NCBI GenBank assembly: GCA_964614415.1
Contig: CAZTLE010000007.1
Location: forward strand, 1-42,548
Reading direction: 5' to 3'
Length of the DNA: 42,548 nt
Origin: CAZTLE01 sp964614415
GTDB lineage: Bacteria > Bacteroidota > Bacteroidia > Flavobacteriales > Flavobacteriaceae
In this document: positions 31,013 to 40,113 of the stretch, in pieces
Layout of the letters: every line of letters begins with the position of its first letter
Numbering within the stretch: the stretch's first letter is position 1
Made by a program: the position numbers and the translations under genes
Notes under the pieces: model-generated
What the model was told of the DNA's origin: nothing
The model's database searches: none
Seen by the model: the letters and a program-made list of their open reading frames with translations, nothing else

Positions 31013-33871
31013 TTACTTTTTCAGAAATTTTCGTATAACAACTCCATTTTCCGTTCTAAGCCTGATCATGTACATCCCCGGTGTCAGTACCGACACATCA
31101 ATTTGAACCGGCCTACCGTCGTCCATATGACCCGTCATAATATGCCTTCCATGTAGGTCATAGATCCCGGCACTTAGTATTCGGGAGGCAGTCGACGCCA
31201 CATTGATCAATCCGCTTGTCGGATTTGGATATAGCACCAGACCACTTGTTGTAAGACTATCAATACCCAGGGTTTCATCCTTAAACACAAGGGTAAACCT
31301 GCCTGGGTAGTTACCCAGATTACCTTCGAACGTGTAGTCTTCCTGGGTCAGGTCAATAACTTCATTTGTAAAGTTGTCCACGAGATAAACATTCGTACTT
31401 TCTATAAATGGGCCTTCCCGGCTTGATAGTGAGATAACGTACGTATTATTCTCGTCCACCTGGGTCGCAAACCCGAGTAATACTTTCTTGTCCTCGTTCA
31501 ACGGTCCCAAGGTCTGTATTCCGAGCTCCTCGTTACCTGATTCCAATTGCGAATACAATGAGATAATGGTTGCAACACGTTCGCTATCATACCCGGGATC
31601 TAGCTGTGCCGTACCCGCCTCATTAAAAGCAATCAGCGTATTGCTGCCGAGATCGTATTTATCGTTACGCAGGTTGAGCCATATCCGATCTACATTTTCA
31701 GAACTCCGAAGGGTATTATTACCGGTGGTTCGCCGCATACCGTTTGTAAACGTAACCGTTCCGGCGGTAGTAGCCTTGATCCCAAACCCCTGACTAGTGG
31801 AAATGATGCCGTTGGGTTGGGTTGATGTACCGGGATCATTGGCCGCCGCCGTACCGCCGGACAGGTTATACATGGAAATATCGTCCATAGAGAAGTTCAT
31901 GGAACCCGCTCCGGGTATGGTCGTGCTGGGGGGTGTGAGATGCTCCCAAAAGTAGACCTCATTAACCAGGGAATTGTTGGTAATAAAATCCGCCGCCGAA
32001 ATTGCAGAAGGATATGGATTCGCCAATACATTAGGTGTTCCATCCGGATTAGATGCAGCACCGTTGTAAAAAACGGTTCTTGAAACGACCCCATTATTAA
32101 GAGTACCTGAAGAATGTGTAAAATTATAGGCAATATTCGCAGGATCCGTATAGCCTGTCTGTGGACGTACAATATATCCTTCCCCAACGTTGATGGGACC
32201 TGAAGCGAATTGATTCCAGAAATCTCCGTTGTCGTCTGCAAAATTGGTCCCACCTGCAGGTACTTCGGGATGCGGAATGAAATTAGCCGGGGTATGCTGA
32301 AGCACCAAAAATGCACTATTGTAAACACCTTCCCTGGTTTCCGCGTCCATAGGACTTCCAAGGACCATCCAATCCCTGGTTTGTAAGACCGGGGAGGTAA
32401 TATTTACGTTTATGGTCCCATTATTAATCACAGCGGCGTCATTCTCTACCTGTACCAGACTACCCTGATGATCAATGATCAAACTGCCATCGACAGTGAT
32501 CTCATTTTCCACTTGCACGTAGTCATCGGCTCTAATGTTTAATGTAGCACCCGTTGTTATGGTAAGCACACAGGCGTTGAAGCTACCTTCGGTTTCAGTG
32601 TCGTAGTCGGCCATAATAGTTACCTGTGTATTTGAGGTAGGGGGCGCCGGATTCCAGCCAGCCAGCGTATATGTCGCGCTTTCCGGGCAACATCCGCTTA
32701 CCACTCCATTTACCTCAAATGAAACAAAGGCATCGGCGAATAGCGCGGCGGTCAAAACTTCCGATTTACAATCCCCATCCAGATCCGCTTCACCAATGAA
32801 AAAGGCCACGTCGGCAATTGCCGCATCGTTGCTAATTACATGATTGGTGAAAGATTCCGACCCGTCATTTTCGAACCAGTTAAATGAATCATCTCCCAAA
32901 AGGGTGCACAAAATATCCATATCACCGTCCCTGTCAAGATCGTGCAAATCTATACCTCTTGGCCCGTCAACCGTCGTGGCATCTGCTATAATATGGGTGG
33001 TAAAGTTTTCGTCACCATCATTCTCGAACCATAGAAGAAAGTCGGATGAAAGACAGGTTCCGGCAATGTCAATATCCCCGTCTCCATCAATGTCTCCTGC
33101 GGCTGCGTTGACGGCCCTAAAACCGGGATCGGTCGACATGGTCCCCTCAACAATTATATGGGAAGTGAATGATCCGCTGCCGTCATTCTCCCACCAGGCA
33201 AATATGTTTCCATCCAATGCGGCGGTAACCAGATCTCCATCGCCATCCTGGTCAATATCTTCAATGAGAACGCGAGAGGCGGTCCAGGTAGCCCCTGAAG
33301 CACCCTGCGCTATCACACTTCTTGTAAAATTCTCAGAACCATCATTAAAATACGCAACATAGGCGTTGGCCCATCCGGCGGCTATAACCAGGTCTATATC
33401 ACCATCGCCATCCAGATCGCCCGCATCAATAGCATTTCCTTCCTCGGTATAGGTACTGTCATTATCCACAATATGACGGGTAAAATTGGCTGAACCGTCA
33501 TTTTCATACCAGAGCACATGATCCGTTTGAAAGGTTACCCCAACGAAGTCCATATCGCCATCTTCATCAACGTCCACGGCCTTTACGAATCGTGCACCTT
33601 CCGTAACCGTTGGGCTTTCGTCAATTACCGAAACGGTAAAACTGCCGGTTCCGTCATTTGTGTATAAATTGAACTTGCCATCTATAGGGAACCCTCCCAT
33701 GGTCGCTCCGACTAAATCAATATCCCCATCACCGTCATAGTCGGCAGGAGCGAGTCCCGCAGACGAACTGGCCGAATTTCCGGAATCAATAATGTTTTGG
33801 GTAAAAGTGACCTGTGAAGCCACCAGAACTGATGTACATAAAGCAATAAGAGTGAGAATAGTTGTTTTCAT
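31013..33871 (-). CDS. T9SS-secreted FG-GAP/VCBS repeat protein
   Basis: A 952-residue secreted protein. The start at the ATG 33869-33871 gives a clean signal peptide (MKTTILTLIALCTSVLVASQ); the longer frame upstream adds 38 residues without signal features. The N-terminal 400 residues form a seven-fold propeller with calcium-type loops such as DYDGDGDID, DVDEDGDMD, DLDGDGDID, DIDQDGDGD and DLDRDGDMD. A beta-rich middle region follows, and the T9SS type A domain starts LVLYPNPTSGLINVAS and ends PGMYMIRLRTENGVVIRKFL. It is probably a surface or released protein; ligand or substrate unknown. No polysaccharide-degrading catalytic motif is visible. Confidence 0.9.
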   Translation of the reverse strand: MKTTILTLIALCTSVLVASQVTFTQNIIDSGNSASSSAGLAPADYDGDGDIDLVGATMGGFPIDGKFNLYTNDGTGSFTVSVIDESPTVTEGARFVKAVDVDEDGDMDFVGVTFQTDHVLWYENDGSANFTRHIVDNDSTYTEEGNAIDAGDLDGDGDIDLVIAAGWANAYVAYFNDGSENFTRSVIAQGASGATWTASRVLIEDIDQDGDGDLVTAALDGNIFAWWENDGSGSFTSHIIVEGTMSTDPGFRAVNAAAGDIDGDGDIDIAGTCLSSDFLLWFENDGDENFTTHIIADATTVDGPRGIDLHDLDRDGDMDILCTLLGDDSFNWFENDGSESFTNHVISNDAAIADVAFFIGEADLDGDCKSEVLTAALFADAFVSFEVNGVVSGCCPESATYTLAGWNPAPPTSNTQVTIMADYDTETEGSFNACVLTITTGATLNIRADDYVQVENEITVDGSLIIDHQGSLVQVENDAAVINNGTINVNITSPVLQTRDWMVLGSPMDAETREGVYNSAFLVLQHTPANFIPHPEVPAGGTNFADDNGDFWNQFASGPINVGEGYIVRPQTGYTDPANIAYNFTHSSGTLNNGVVSRTVFYNGAASNPDGTPNVLANPYPSAISAADFITNNSLVNEVYFWEHLTPPSTTIPGAGSMNFSMDDISMYNLSGGTAAANDPGTSTQPNGIISTSQGFGIKATTAGTVTFTNGMRRTTGNNTLRSSENVDRIWLNLRNDKYDLGSNTLIAFNEAGTAQLDPGYDSERVATIISLYSQLESGNEELGIQTLGPLNEDKKVLLGFATQVDENNTYVISLSSREGPFIESTNVYLVDNFTNEVIDLTQEDYTFEGNLGNYPGRFTLVFKDETLGIDSLTTSGLVLYPNPTSGLINVASTASRILSAGIYDLHGRHIMTGHMDDGRPVQIDVSVLTPGMYMIRLRTENGVVIRKFLKK

Positions 33872-34001
33872 GATTTGATCGATTTGGGTGTGCAAAGTAT
33901 TAAATGAACTTCTGAGAAAAAGGCCGTCACCCCCCCATTCTGGCCTATTGTCTATGGTTTTGTCTATATGCTGAGAAACCTCCATTGGATTCCGGTTCAG
34001 G

Positions 34002-35912
34002 TTATCCCGATTGAACTACTGAAGTGGTTGTAGGTTCGACGAAATCGGCCAAAGATGCCCCCTTGGAAATATTGATCTTCTTCCGAAGGCGATACCGCGC
34101 CGTAATGACACTATTGGGTGATATTCCTAAAATGTTGGCCACTTCACTGGTTTGTAGTTGCAATTTCTCCAATGCCAGAAGCCGTTCTTCAGATTTGGTA
34201 AGCACATAACCCTTCTTCTTGAGTTTCACAAAAAAATGTGGATACACCTGAATAAATTTTTGCTTGAACAGGTCCCAATCGTCCTGGGTAAGTATACGTG
34301 AGGAGGATAGTTCCTGAAGGGCATCCAAATCTTCACCCTGCGGCTCTTTCAACCTGATATCGGACGTACTTAATTCCTGCAACAAAAGTTCGTGTTCCCT
34401 ACTCTTCCGAAGCAATTCCAGCGTATACTGCTGTAGTTCTTTACGCTTCTTTTCAAAGGCACGAGCCAGTGCATTACGCTTCTCACGTCCGCGAATCCAG
34501 ATGTAATAGGCCACAATGATCGAGAATAGAACTACCGATACCAGAACGGCTATCAATGCACGGCGTCTGTTCGTGGCAATTTCTTTGTCTTTTTCGAGAA
34601 GCTGAATGGTGGTTTTTTGATGATATATCTCCTCCTCTTTGCGTTCGGATTCAAACTGGGATTGATAGAACAACAGCGTATTGGTCTTAATGGTACTCTC
34701 GGAGGAATCTTTAAGCGCCACATATTTTCGAAAATGGTCAAGTGCCCGGGCAGGATCATTCTGCTGTTCATAGATCTCGGACAATAGTTTTTCAATCTCA
34801 ACGGACCGCTTCATACCTGGAGTTTCCGTACTACTCCGAAGAGCATTGACCTGTTTGAGCGCATCTTGGGGCTTACCCATCTTGAGAAAATACCGCGCCC
34901 TGGTAACCAAAAGGTCATTTTCGAAAACAAGAGAGGCTAATGCAGCATCGTTAATTGAATCGGCTCTTTGCAAATACCGGAATGCTTTCGGCAATTCATT
35001 CTTTTCGACGTAATAAGCAGCCCTGTTTTGAAAGGTATTGAATAGTATTATTTGCCTGACAGGCGCTCCTTCAGGTATGCTGTCCCGATATTGCAAAGCA
35101 AGTTCGAGAAGTCCTTTCATTCGTTCGAAGTCGCCTATTTCTTCATAGGCCTCCGACATGTAGTAATAATTGGCGGCTACGGTCTCAAATTCCTTTCTTT
35201 CTAGCGCCATCTCAATGACCCTGTAGCGCTCTTCATTCGCCTCTTCAATAAAATTGTTGGCATCGTATATGTTCGCCAGATTGGTACGAACATAGCCTAC
35301 ATAGGTGTCATCCCCTCCGGCGTCGTAGAGGGCATGGGCCTTTTGATAGTAGCTTACAGTTTTTACAAAATCCCCGAGCTCCTGATAGATCTGCCCCGCA
35401 AAGTAGATGGCATCCGCCTCAAAAAGGAAGTCTCCGGTCTCGGCAAAGATGGCTGCCGCCCGCTCGAAATCATTTAGGCAACGCTTAAAGTCTTGTTTGT
35501 GATACAGCGCAGAAGCCCGCTTGGTAAATAATACGCCCAAAGGCTTTGGATGGGTGAATTTTGTTGAATCGGCTAAAAACCCGTTTACATAGGCAATGGC
35601 TGAATCTGACTTCCCCTGATATATGAGTTCCTGGGCATGAAATCGTGATTTCAAGGCAGCCATATCATAATTACCCAACTGCCGGGCCAGGTAGATATTT
35701 TCATCTAACAACTCCCAGCGTTGAGGATGGTCGCCTCGAATAATTTGCTCTGTAATTGAATCCAGAAGGAACAACCGGTTTCCGGGGTCCTGGGTCCGTT
35801 CCAACCGGAGCAAGAGGTCGTTCACCACCCCGGTCTGCCCCCATATTGCAGTTGAGGCCAATAGGAGCAACACACCGAGAAGGTGTTTTTGGAGGATAGT
35901 TTTAGGGGTCAT
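34002..35912 (-). CDS. TPR membrane sensor with LuxR-type HTH
   Basis: A 636-residue regulator. It has an N-terminal signal or membrane helix (about residues 8-25), many TPR helices (about 80-400) likely facing the periplasm, a membrane helix (about 450-475, RRALIAVLVSVVLFSIIVAY), a coiled coil (about 478-520), and a cytoplasmic C-terminal LuxR-type HTH: LTKSEERLLALEKLQLQTSE then VANILGISPNSVITARYRLR. No receiver or kinase domain. This TPR-TM-HTH architecture is common in Bacteroidota and resembles periplasmic sensors that directly regulate transcription. The signal and target genes are unknown, though large surface-protein genes flank it on both sides. Confidence 0.85.
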   Translation of the reverse strand: MTPKTILQKHLLGVLLLLASTAIWGQTGVVNDLLLRLERTQDPGNRLFLLDSITEQIIRGDHPQRWELLDENIYLARQLGNYDMAALKSRFHAQELIYQGKSDSAIAYVNGFLADSTKFTHPKPLGVLFTKRASALYHKQDFKRCLNDFERAAAIFAETGDFLFEADAIYFAGQIYQELGDFVKTVSYYQKAHALYDAGGDDTYVGYVRTNLANIYDANNFIEEANEERYRVIEMALERKEFETVAANYYYMSEAYEEIGDFERMKGLLELALQYRDSIPEGAPVRQIILFNTFQNRAAYYVEKNELPKAFRYLQRADSINDAALASLVFENDLLVTRARYFLKMGKPQDALKQVNALRSSTETPGMKRSVEIEKLLSEIYEQQNDPARALDHFRKYVALKDSSESTIKTNTLLFYQSQFESERKEEEIYHQKTTIQLLEKDKEIATNRRRALIAVLVSVVLFSIIVAYYIWIRGREKRNALARAFEKKRKELQQYTLELLRKSREHELLLQELSTSDIRLKEPQGEDLDALQELSSSRILTQDDWDLFKQKFIQVYPHFFVKLKKKGYVLTKSEERLLALEKLQLQTSEVANILGISPNSVITARYRLRKKINISKGASLADFVEPTTTSVVQSG

Positions 35913-35939
35913 GTCGTGTTAGGTTTCGGCTTTCTACCG

Positions 35940-35947
35940 CGAAGGTA
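35940..35947 (-). promoter_or_regulatory. -7 box for the TPR-LuxR gene
   Basis: Minus-strand TACCTTCG, one base from TAnnTTTG, about 30 bp before the start at 35912. Confidence 0.35.
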
Positions 35948-36031
35948 GGCGCGCACCTAACACTATATTGGTGCTTGCTGTCCTGATTCATGAATAAGGA
36001 CGAAAAAGTGCTCTATACCAAACAAATCTTG

Positions 36032-36583
36032 TTATTTCAGTTTGGCCGAATCAGCCACATCATAGCCGTATTGCTTCAACATTTTGCCTTCCGGCGCGAA
36101 GGACTCGGGAATTACTCCCAGTCCCAGCCCTAATACGTATCTGTTCATATAATTGAAAACACAGCAGACCGCAATGGCATCGTATAAAGCTCTCTCTGAC
36201 CAGCCTGCATCGAAAACAGCATCTGCATCGGCCTGATTCATTTCAGAAGGTTCAAGGGTTAGTTTCCTGGCAAACCTGAATATGGGTTTCAACGATTCTT
36301 TGATGTTGGCCGAATCAATGTCCGACAACAATTCCAGGACCAGCCCATTATCCATCCCATATTCAATGGAGGCTGCTTCGTGAGCCCCTCCACAATATTC
36401 ACAGGAATTCACTCGCGACGTATAAGCAGCGAGCAACTCGCGTTCTCCAATTGTGAGCGGTGAGTCTTCAGCACGCATTATCACCTGCTGAAGTTTTAAA
36501 AGAGGACGCTCCAATCCGGTATTGAATCGACGCATGGCGTGAACTACCTTGTCCTTTGGTTTTAATGACTTAAAATGTGGCAT
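36032..36583 (-). CDS. Second AhpD-like / CMD family protein
   Basis: A 183-residue protein with the CMD/AhpD core: SRVNSCEYCGGAHEAASIEY contains C61-x-x-C64 and H68, and a later helix DAIAVCCVFNYMNRYVLGLG matches the family's second helical motif. As in the paralog at 11816, the partner and substrate are unknown; a peroxidase-related redox role is plausible. It is monocistronic on the minus strand between two surface-protein regions. Confidence 0.85.
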   Translation of the reverse strand: MPHFKSLKPKDKVVHAMRRFNTGLERPLLKLQQVIMRAEDSPLTIGERELLAAYTSRVNSCEYCGGAHEAASIEYGMDNGLVLELLSDIDSANIKESLKPIFRFARKLTLEPSEMNQADADAVFDAGWSERALYDAIAVCCVFNYMNRYVLGLGLGVIPESFAPEGKMLKQYGYDVADSAKLK

Positions 36584-36704
36584 TGTATTTATGTTTTGGT
36601 TCTACTTATACATTCAAAAAGGGAAAAGCTCCCGGCCTACACAAGGAACTCTTCCACATCAACTTAACTTGAATCAAACTACATTTACCTAACCTATTAT
36701 GAAG

Positions 36705-38738
36705 TTACTTTTTGATTAATTTCTTAAGCACAAGCGCATGGTCCAGCTGAATATATACCAAGTACAATCCTGTTGGCACTTGCGCTATATCAACAACTTC
36801 CATGTTTGATCTTTGACTGAATGAAAATTCCTGTACAAGTCGCCCTTCCATATCGTATAATTGAAGGCTTCGGATATGGTCGGCCGCATGAGATTGGACT
36901 GTCAAACGACCTGAGGCGGGATTAGGTGACAGGATTAACTGTTCAGAAATATGTCGTTCATCCACACTCAATGAGGTTTCCACAGTCAATTCAAATGAGC
37001 AGCTGTTAGCATTGGTCGATTCATCTTCGGCCGTTATCGTGATTGTATAGATTCCCGGGGATAGTTCGGTATCGGCTGCAGGATTCTGTGTTACAACGGT
37101 TACGGGATCCGTACAATTATCGGTAGCCGTGGCTTCTCCAATTGCCCGGTAATCAGGAAGGGTATACAAATTATTTGACGGATCGGTAAGCACCGTCTGA
37201 TCTATCGGGCATTCAAGGAGCGGAGCAGTGTCATCTACCACGGTAACCATGGCCTCGCACGTACCTGTATTATTGTTCACATCGGTTGCAATGAGCGTAA
37301 CCATATTCACCCCCAGTTGTGCACAGCCAAAGGTGTCCTGGCTAAGGGAATAGCCAGCTATGCCACAGGCATCGGTGGAGCCGGCTTCAATATCCAGTGC
37401 TTCTATCACGACCATTCCATTGGCATCCAATTGAACCGTAATGTCCTGACACTGTACAGCGGGAGGTGTGTTGTCCTCAATAGTCACAATGGCACTGCAA
37501 GCGGTCGAATTGCCGTTGATATCGGTCGTAGTTACAGTTACCAGGGTATCTCCCAGTGAGGAGCAGTCAAAATTCCCGATATCAATGGATGAGGACGCCA
37601 CCCCACAGTTGTCCGTGTTGACCCCAAGAACATCGGTTGCAGTTAGGGTAGCGATTCCCATTTCATCCAATTGAATCGTTATGTCTTCGCATAAAGCGAT
37701 CGGTGCTTCATTATCAACCACCGTAATCGAGAATGAACAAGACGACTGATTGCCAAAGTTGTCAAAGGCGATATAGGTAATGGTGTGCACTCCTACGGGA
37801 AATTCGCTTCCGCTTTGGGAGCCACCCACCTGAAGCAGTTGGGTTTGTACACAATTGTCGATAGCCACCGGATCGGGCCACACCACCAGGGCCGTACATA
37901 AGCCGGGGTTAGTGTCTACAACTATATCAGGAGGACAGGAAAGCGCCGGTGGAGTGTCATCAATAACGGTAACCGCAAAATCACAGGCTACTATCTCACC
38001 TGAAGGACTCGTGAACTTAAACGTATTGAATGTCCCTCCGGCTGGAAACTCGCTACCACTGGGCAATCCGCCCGTTTGTTGCCATTCAATATCTACTTCC
38101 ACAACATAACGACGTGGCTGTGTATCCAAAATATCATTCCATAAGCCGGTGTTTTGCATGACCACGAAATCCTCCGGAGGTGTGGTTCCTGCAGGTTGTC
38201 CGGGACGCCAATTGGTGTAGGTAACGGGATCCAGGCTGTGCCATTCGAAGGTTCCTTCTGTTTCTCCGTCATTGAATCCAATAAGAAATGCCCCACCAAA
38301 TCCGGCGTCATTTGCCGCCGTTCGCAAGAAATCATTGGTTTGGGCATCCGGGATTGTTGCCAGAAAGCCACCCATATTCTCAGCATTTAGAAAAGCGGTG
38401 GGAGCATTGGCCGTTGCATCCGAAAGAAAATAATAGGTTGATCCCAGATTACCCAGACAGGTAAATCCCGGAACCTCAGGTATTACACTACAGTCCAGGA
38501 CCGGCTCGGTATAGTTAACGACCACACTACAACCCGTGGAGCTAAGCGGAACGACGATGTTATCGGGACAAGGAAAGTTCAACTGTCCCTTCATAGAGCC
38601 GGGAAATACAATAATCAGAATACAAAGTAAAAGTGTCGAATACCAACGCTTAGTAACATCCGGAGCATGTTTTGGGTTGATTATCTGACTTTTGGACTCA
38701 TAGCTTGTTCTGAGAATTGTGATTTCAGAGTTCTTCAT
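36705..38738 (-). CDS. T9SS-secreted HYR-repeat protein with nested C-type lectin domain
   Basis: A 677-residue secreted protein if started at the ATG 38736-38738; a GTG at 38759 is the only upstream alternative. A long polar N-tail precedes the hydrophobic signal (WYSTLLLCILIIVFPGSMKG). The first HYR domain (PCPDNIVVPLSSTGCSVVVN) is interrupted after its conserved YTEPVLDC by a C-type lectin-like domain (about residues 90-215; GSTYYFLSDA, TFEWHSLD, GLWNDILD) and resumes as EWQQTGGLPSGSEFPAGGTF. Further HYR-type units with ending DNTPPAVQC or DDTAPLLEC follow, then the T9SS domain LILSPNPASGRLTVQ to TGLYLVYIQLDHALVLKKLI. The lectin domain suggests glycan binding. Confidence 0.88.
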   Translation of the reverse strand: MKNSEITILRTSYESKSQIINPKHAPDVTKRWYSTLLLCILIIVFPGSMKGQLNFPCPDNIVVPLSSTGCSVVVNYTEPVLDCSVIPEVPGFTCLGNLGSTYYFLSDATANAPTAFLNAENMGGFLATIPDAQTNDFLRTAANDAGFGGAFLIGFNDGETEGTFEWHSLDPVTYTNWRPGQPAGTTPPEDFVVMQNTGLWNDILDTQPRRYVVEVDIEWQQTGGLPSGSEFPAGGTFNTFKFTSPSGEIVACDFAVTVIDDTPPALSCPPDIVVDTNPGLCTALVVWPDPVAIDNCVQTQLLQVGGSQSGSEFPVGVHTITYIAFDNFGNQSSCSFSITVVDNEAPIALCEDITIQLDEMGIATLTATDVLGVNTDNCGVASSSIDIGNFDCSSLGDTLVTVTTTDINGNSTACSAIVTIEDNTPPAVQCQDITVQLDANGMVVIEALDIEAGSTDACGIAGYSLSQDTFGCAQLGVNMVTLIATDVNNNTGTCEAMVTVVDDTAPLLECPIDQTVLTDPSNNLYTLPDYRAIGEATATDNCTDPVTVVTQNPAADTELSPGIYTITITAEDESTNANSCSFELTVETSLSVDERHISEQLILSPNPASGRLTVQSHAADHIRSLQLYDMEGRLVQEFSFSQRSNMEVVDIAQVPTGLYLVYIQLDHALVLKKLIKK

Positions 38739-38930
38739 GTTTGGGGTATTTGGGTTCACTCATGCCTTGATTGGCAATTCAAATGACCCTAATTCCATCG
38801 AAAAAAGACGAAATTCAGCATAGACAAAACTCTAGACAAAATTGATAAACAGCTGATTTACAGATATTAATGCTAAAATTATCTTATAGAAATTGATCCT
38901 CAAATGGTTTAGGACCCCTCCCAATTCCTG

Positions 38931-38938
38931 TATCTTTG
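38931..38938 (+). promoter_or_regulatory. -7 box for the membrane AraC gene
   Basis: TATCTTTG fully matches TAnnTTTG, 20 bp upstream of the ATG at 38958. A TTTA at about 38908 could be the weak -33 element. Confidence 0.5.
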
Positions 38939-38957
38939 TGAGAGTTACTAACTCAAC

Positions 38958-40058
38958 ATGGTAGGGTCTTTCTTTACGATTTTAGTCTACAGCTCGCTAC
39001 AGCTTATTTGCTTTTCGGTAATACTTGCCCTCAATAAGAAGTACGGCAGTAAGGCCAATCAGGTATTGGCCTTTTTGCTAGTCCTGATCGGTATTAGCCT
39101 CTTGTTGTTTTCTATGAATACCCTGGGATGGATAAAAAATTTGTTCCTCCTGGATGCAGCGTTAGCTTTTGGAGGGGCGCCCTTACTTTACTTTTATGTG
39201 CGAACCTATCTTACCAATGCCTATGCATTCAGGACGAGACATTTGCTGCATTTAATTCCGTTGTTAATCGAAATAGTACTATGGGCAGTACTGATATTGC
39301 CCCTTCCTCTGGAAGAGAAACTTCTGAACGGAACCGGGAACAATGTCTCGTTTGAAGCGTTTAACACGCAGCGCGAAGTGTTCTTTGTAATCCAAACTGC
39401 TTTCTATCTGTTCCTGATTTACAAGGCTATAAAGGCCTATCATTCCCGGGCAAAGGAAATATACTCTTATAGTAATAATGATGTGTTAAGATGGTTCTAC
39501 GGCTTCATCGGTTTGTTTTTAATACTGCCCCTGATCATTTCATTCATTGCCTTCTACTTCAGTGATGCCGAATATGAGGTGTTGGCAATCTCCTTTAGCT
39601 TCTTTTCGTTTCTGATTATGATTATTGTGCTTATGCGGCCAGAGATCTACAGAGGTATTGGTATTATCGCCCCGGCAACTGAAGCTTCAAAAGCCAATGT
39701 TTCTTTTTCTGAAGAGGAAAAGGAAAAACTATTTCAGCGATTATTGACCTATATGGACACTGCCCATCCTTACTTAAATCCACAACTTACCCTTAAGTCG
39801 CTTTCCGAAGCCTTGGGAACCAATCCCAATTATCTGTCGCAAAGTATCAATAGCCTTTCGCAATCCTCTTTTTTTGATTTTATCAACGGATATCGAATTT
39901 CGAGAGCCAAGGAAATGTTGCTCAATGAGGAGTTCTCAAAGTATACGGTAGAAGGAATCGCCGCAGAATCAGGCTTCCGCTCTAAATCCGCCTTTTACAA
40001 TTCATTCAAGAAGATAAATGGAATCTCGCCTATTGAGTTCAAGCACCAAAAGGCATGA
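38958..40058 (+). CDS. AraC-family regulator with membrane sensor domain
   Basis: A 366-residue protein. The N-terminal half (about residues 1-230) contains seven hydrophobic helices, and the C-terminal ~120 residues are an AraC-type HTH domain: LTLKSLSEALGTNPNYLSQS and VEGIAAESGFRSKSAFYNSF, followed by KKINGISPIEFKHQKA. Such integral membrane AraC proteins are thought to be one-component sensors. No ligand is evident. It is divergent from the HYR/CTLD gene and convergent with the SprB/HYR gene, which share a terminator at 40074-40099. Confidence 0.9.
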   Translation: MVGSFFTILVYSSLQLICFSVILALNKKYGSKANQVLAFLLVLIGISLLLFSMNTLGWIKNLFLLDAALAFGGAPLLYFYVRTYLTNAYAFRTRHLLHLIPLLIEIVLWAVLILPLPLEEKLLNGTGNNVSFEAFNTQREVFFVIQTAFYLFLIYKAIKAYHSRAKEIYSYSNNDVLRWFYGFIGLFLILPLIISFIAFYFSDAEYEVLAISFSFFSFLIMIIVLMRPEIYRGIGIIAPATEASKANVSFSEEEKEKLFQRLLTYMDTAHPYLNPQLTLKSLSEALGTNPNYLSQSINSLSQSSFFDFINGYRISRAKEMLLNEEFSKYTVEGIAAESGFRSKSAFYNSFKKINGISPIEFKHQKA

Positions 40059-40073
40059 GTCCTGAAATAAATG

Positions 40074-40099
40074 AACCCCCGACATTTTTATCGGGGGTT
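40074..40099. terminator. Bidirectional terminator
   Basis: AACCCCCGA and TCGGGGGTT form a perfect 9 bp stem around an eight-base loop, flanked by T or A runs, serving the convergent AraC and T9SS genes. Confidence 0.85.
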
Positions 40100-40113
40100 T
40101 CAATATATTACTA

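Noticed and set aside
32844..33362. Plus-strand open frame opposite the FG-GAP gene
   Set aside because: The repeated Ser/Pro pattern is the reverse reading of the D-G-D-G-D repeats.
33872..33985. Longer N-terminus for the FG-GAP protein
   Set aside because: The 38 extra residues would precede the signal peptide and block export; the ATG at 33871 gives a normal signal peptide.
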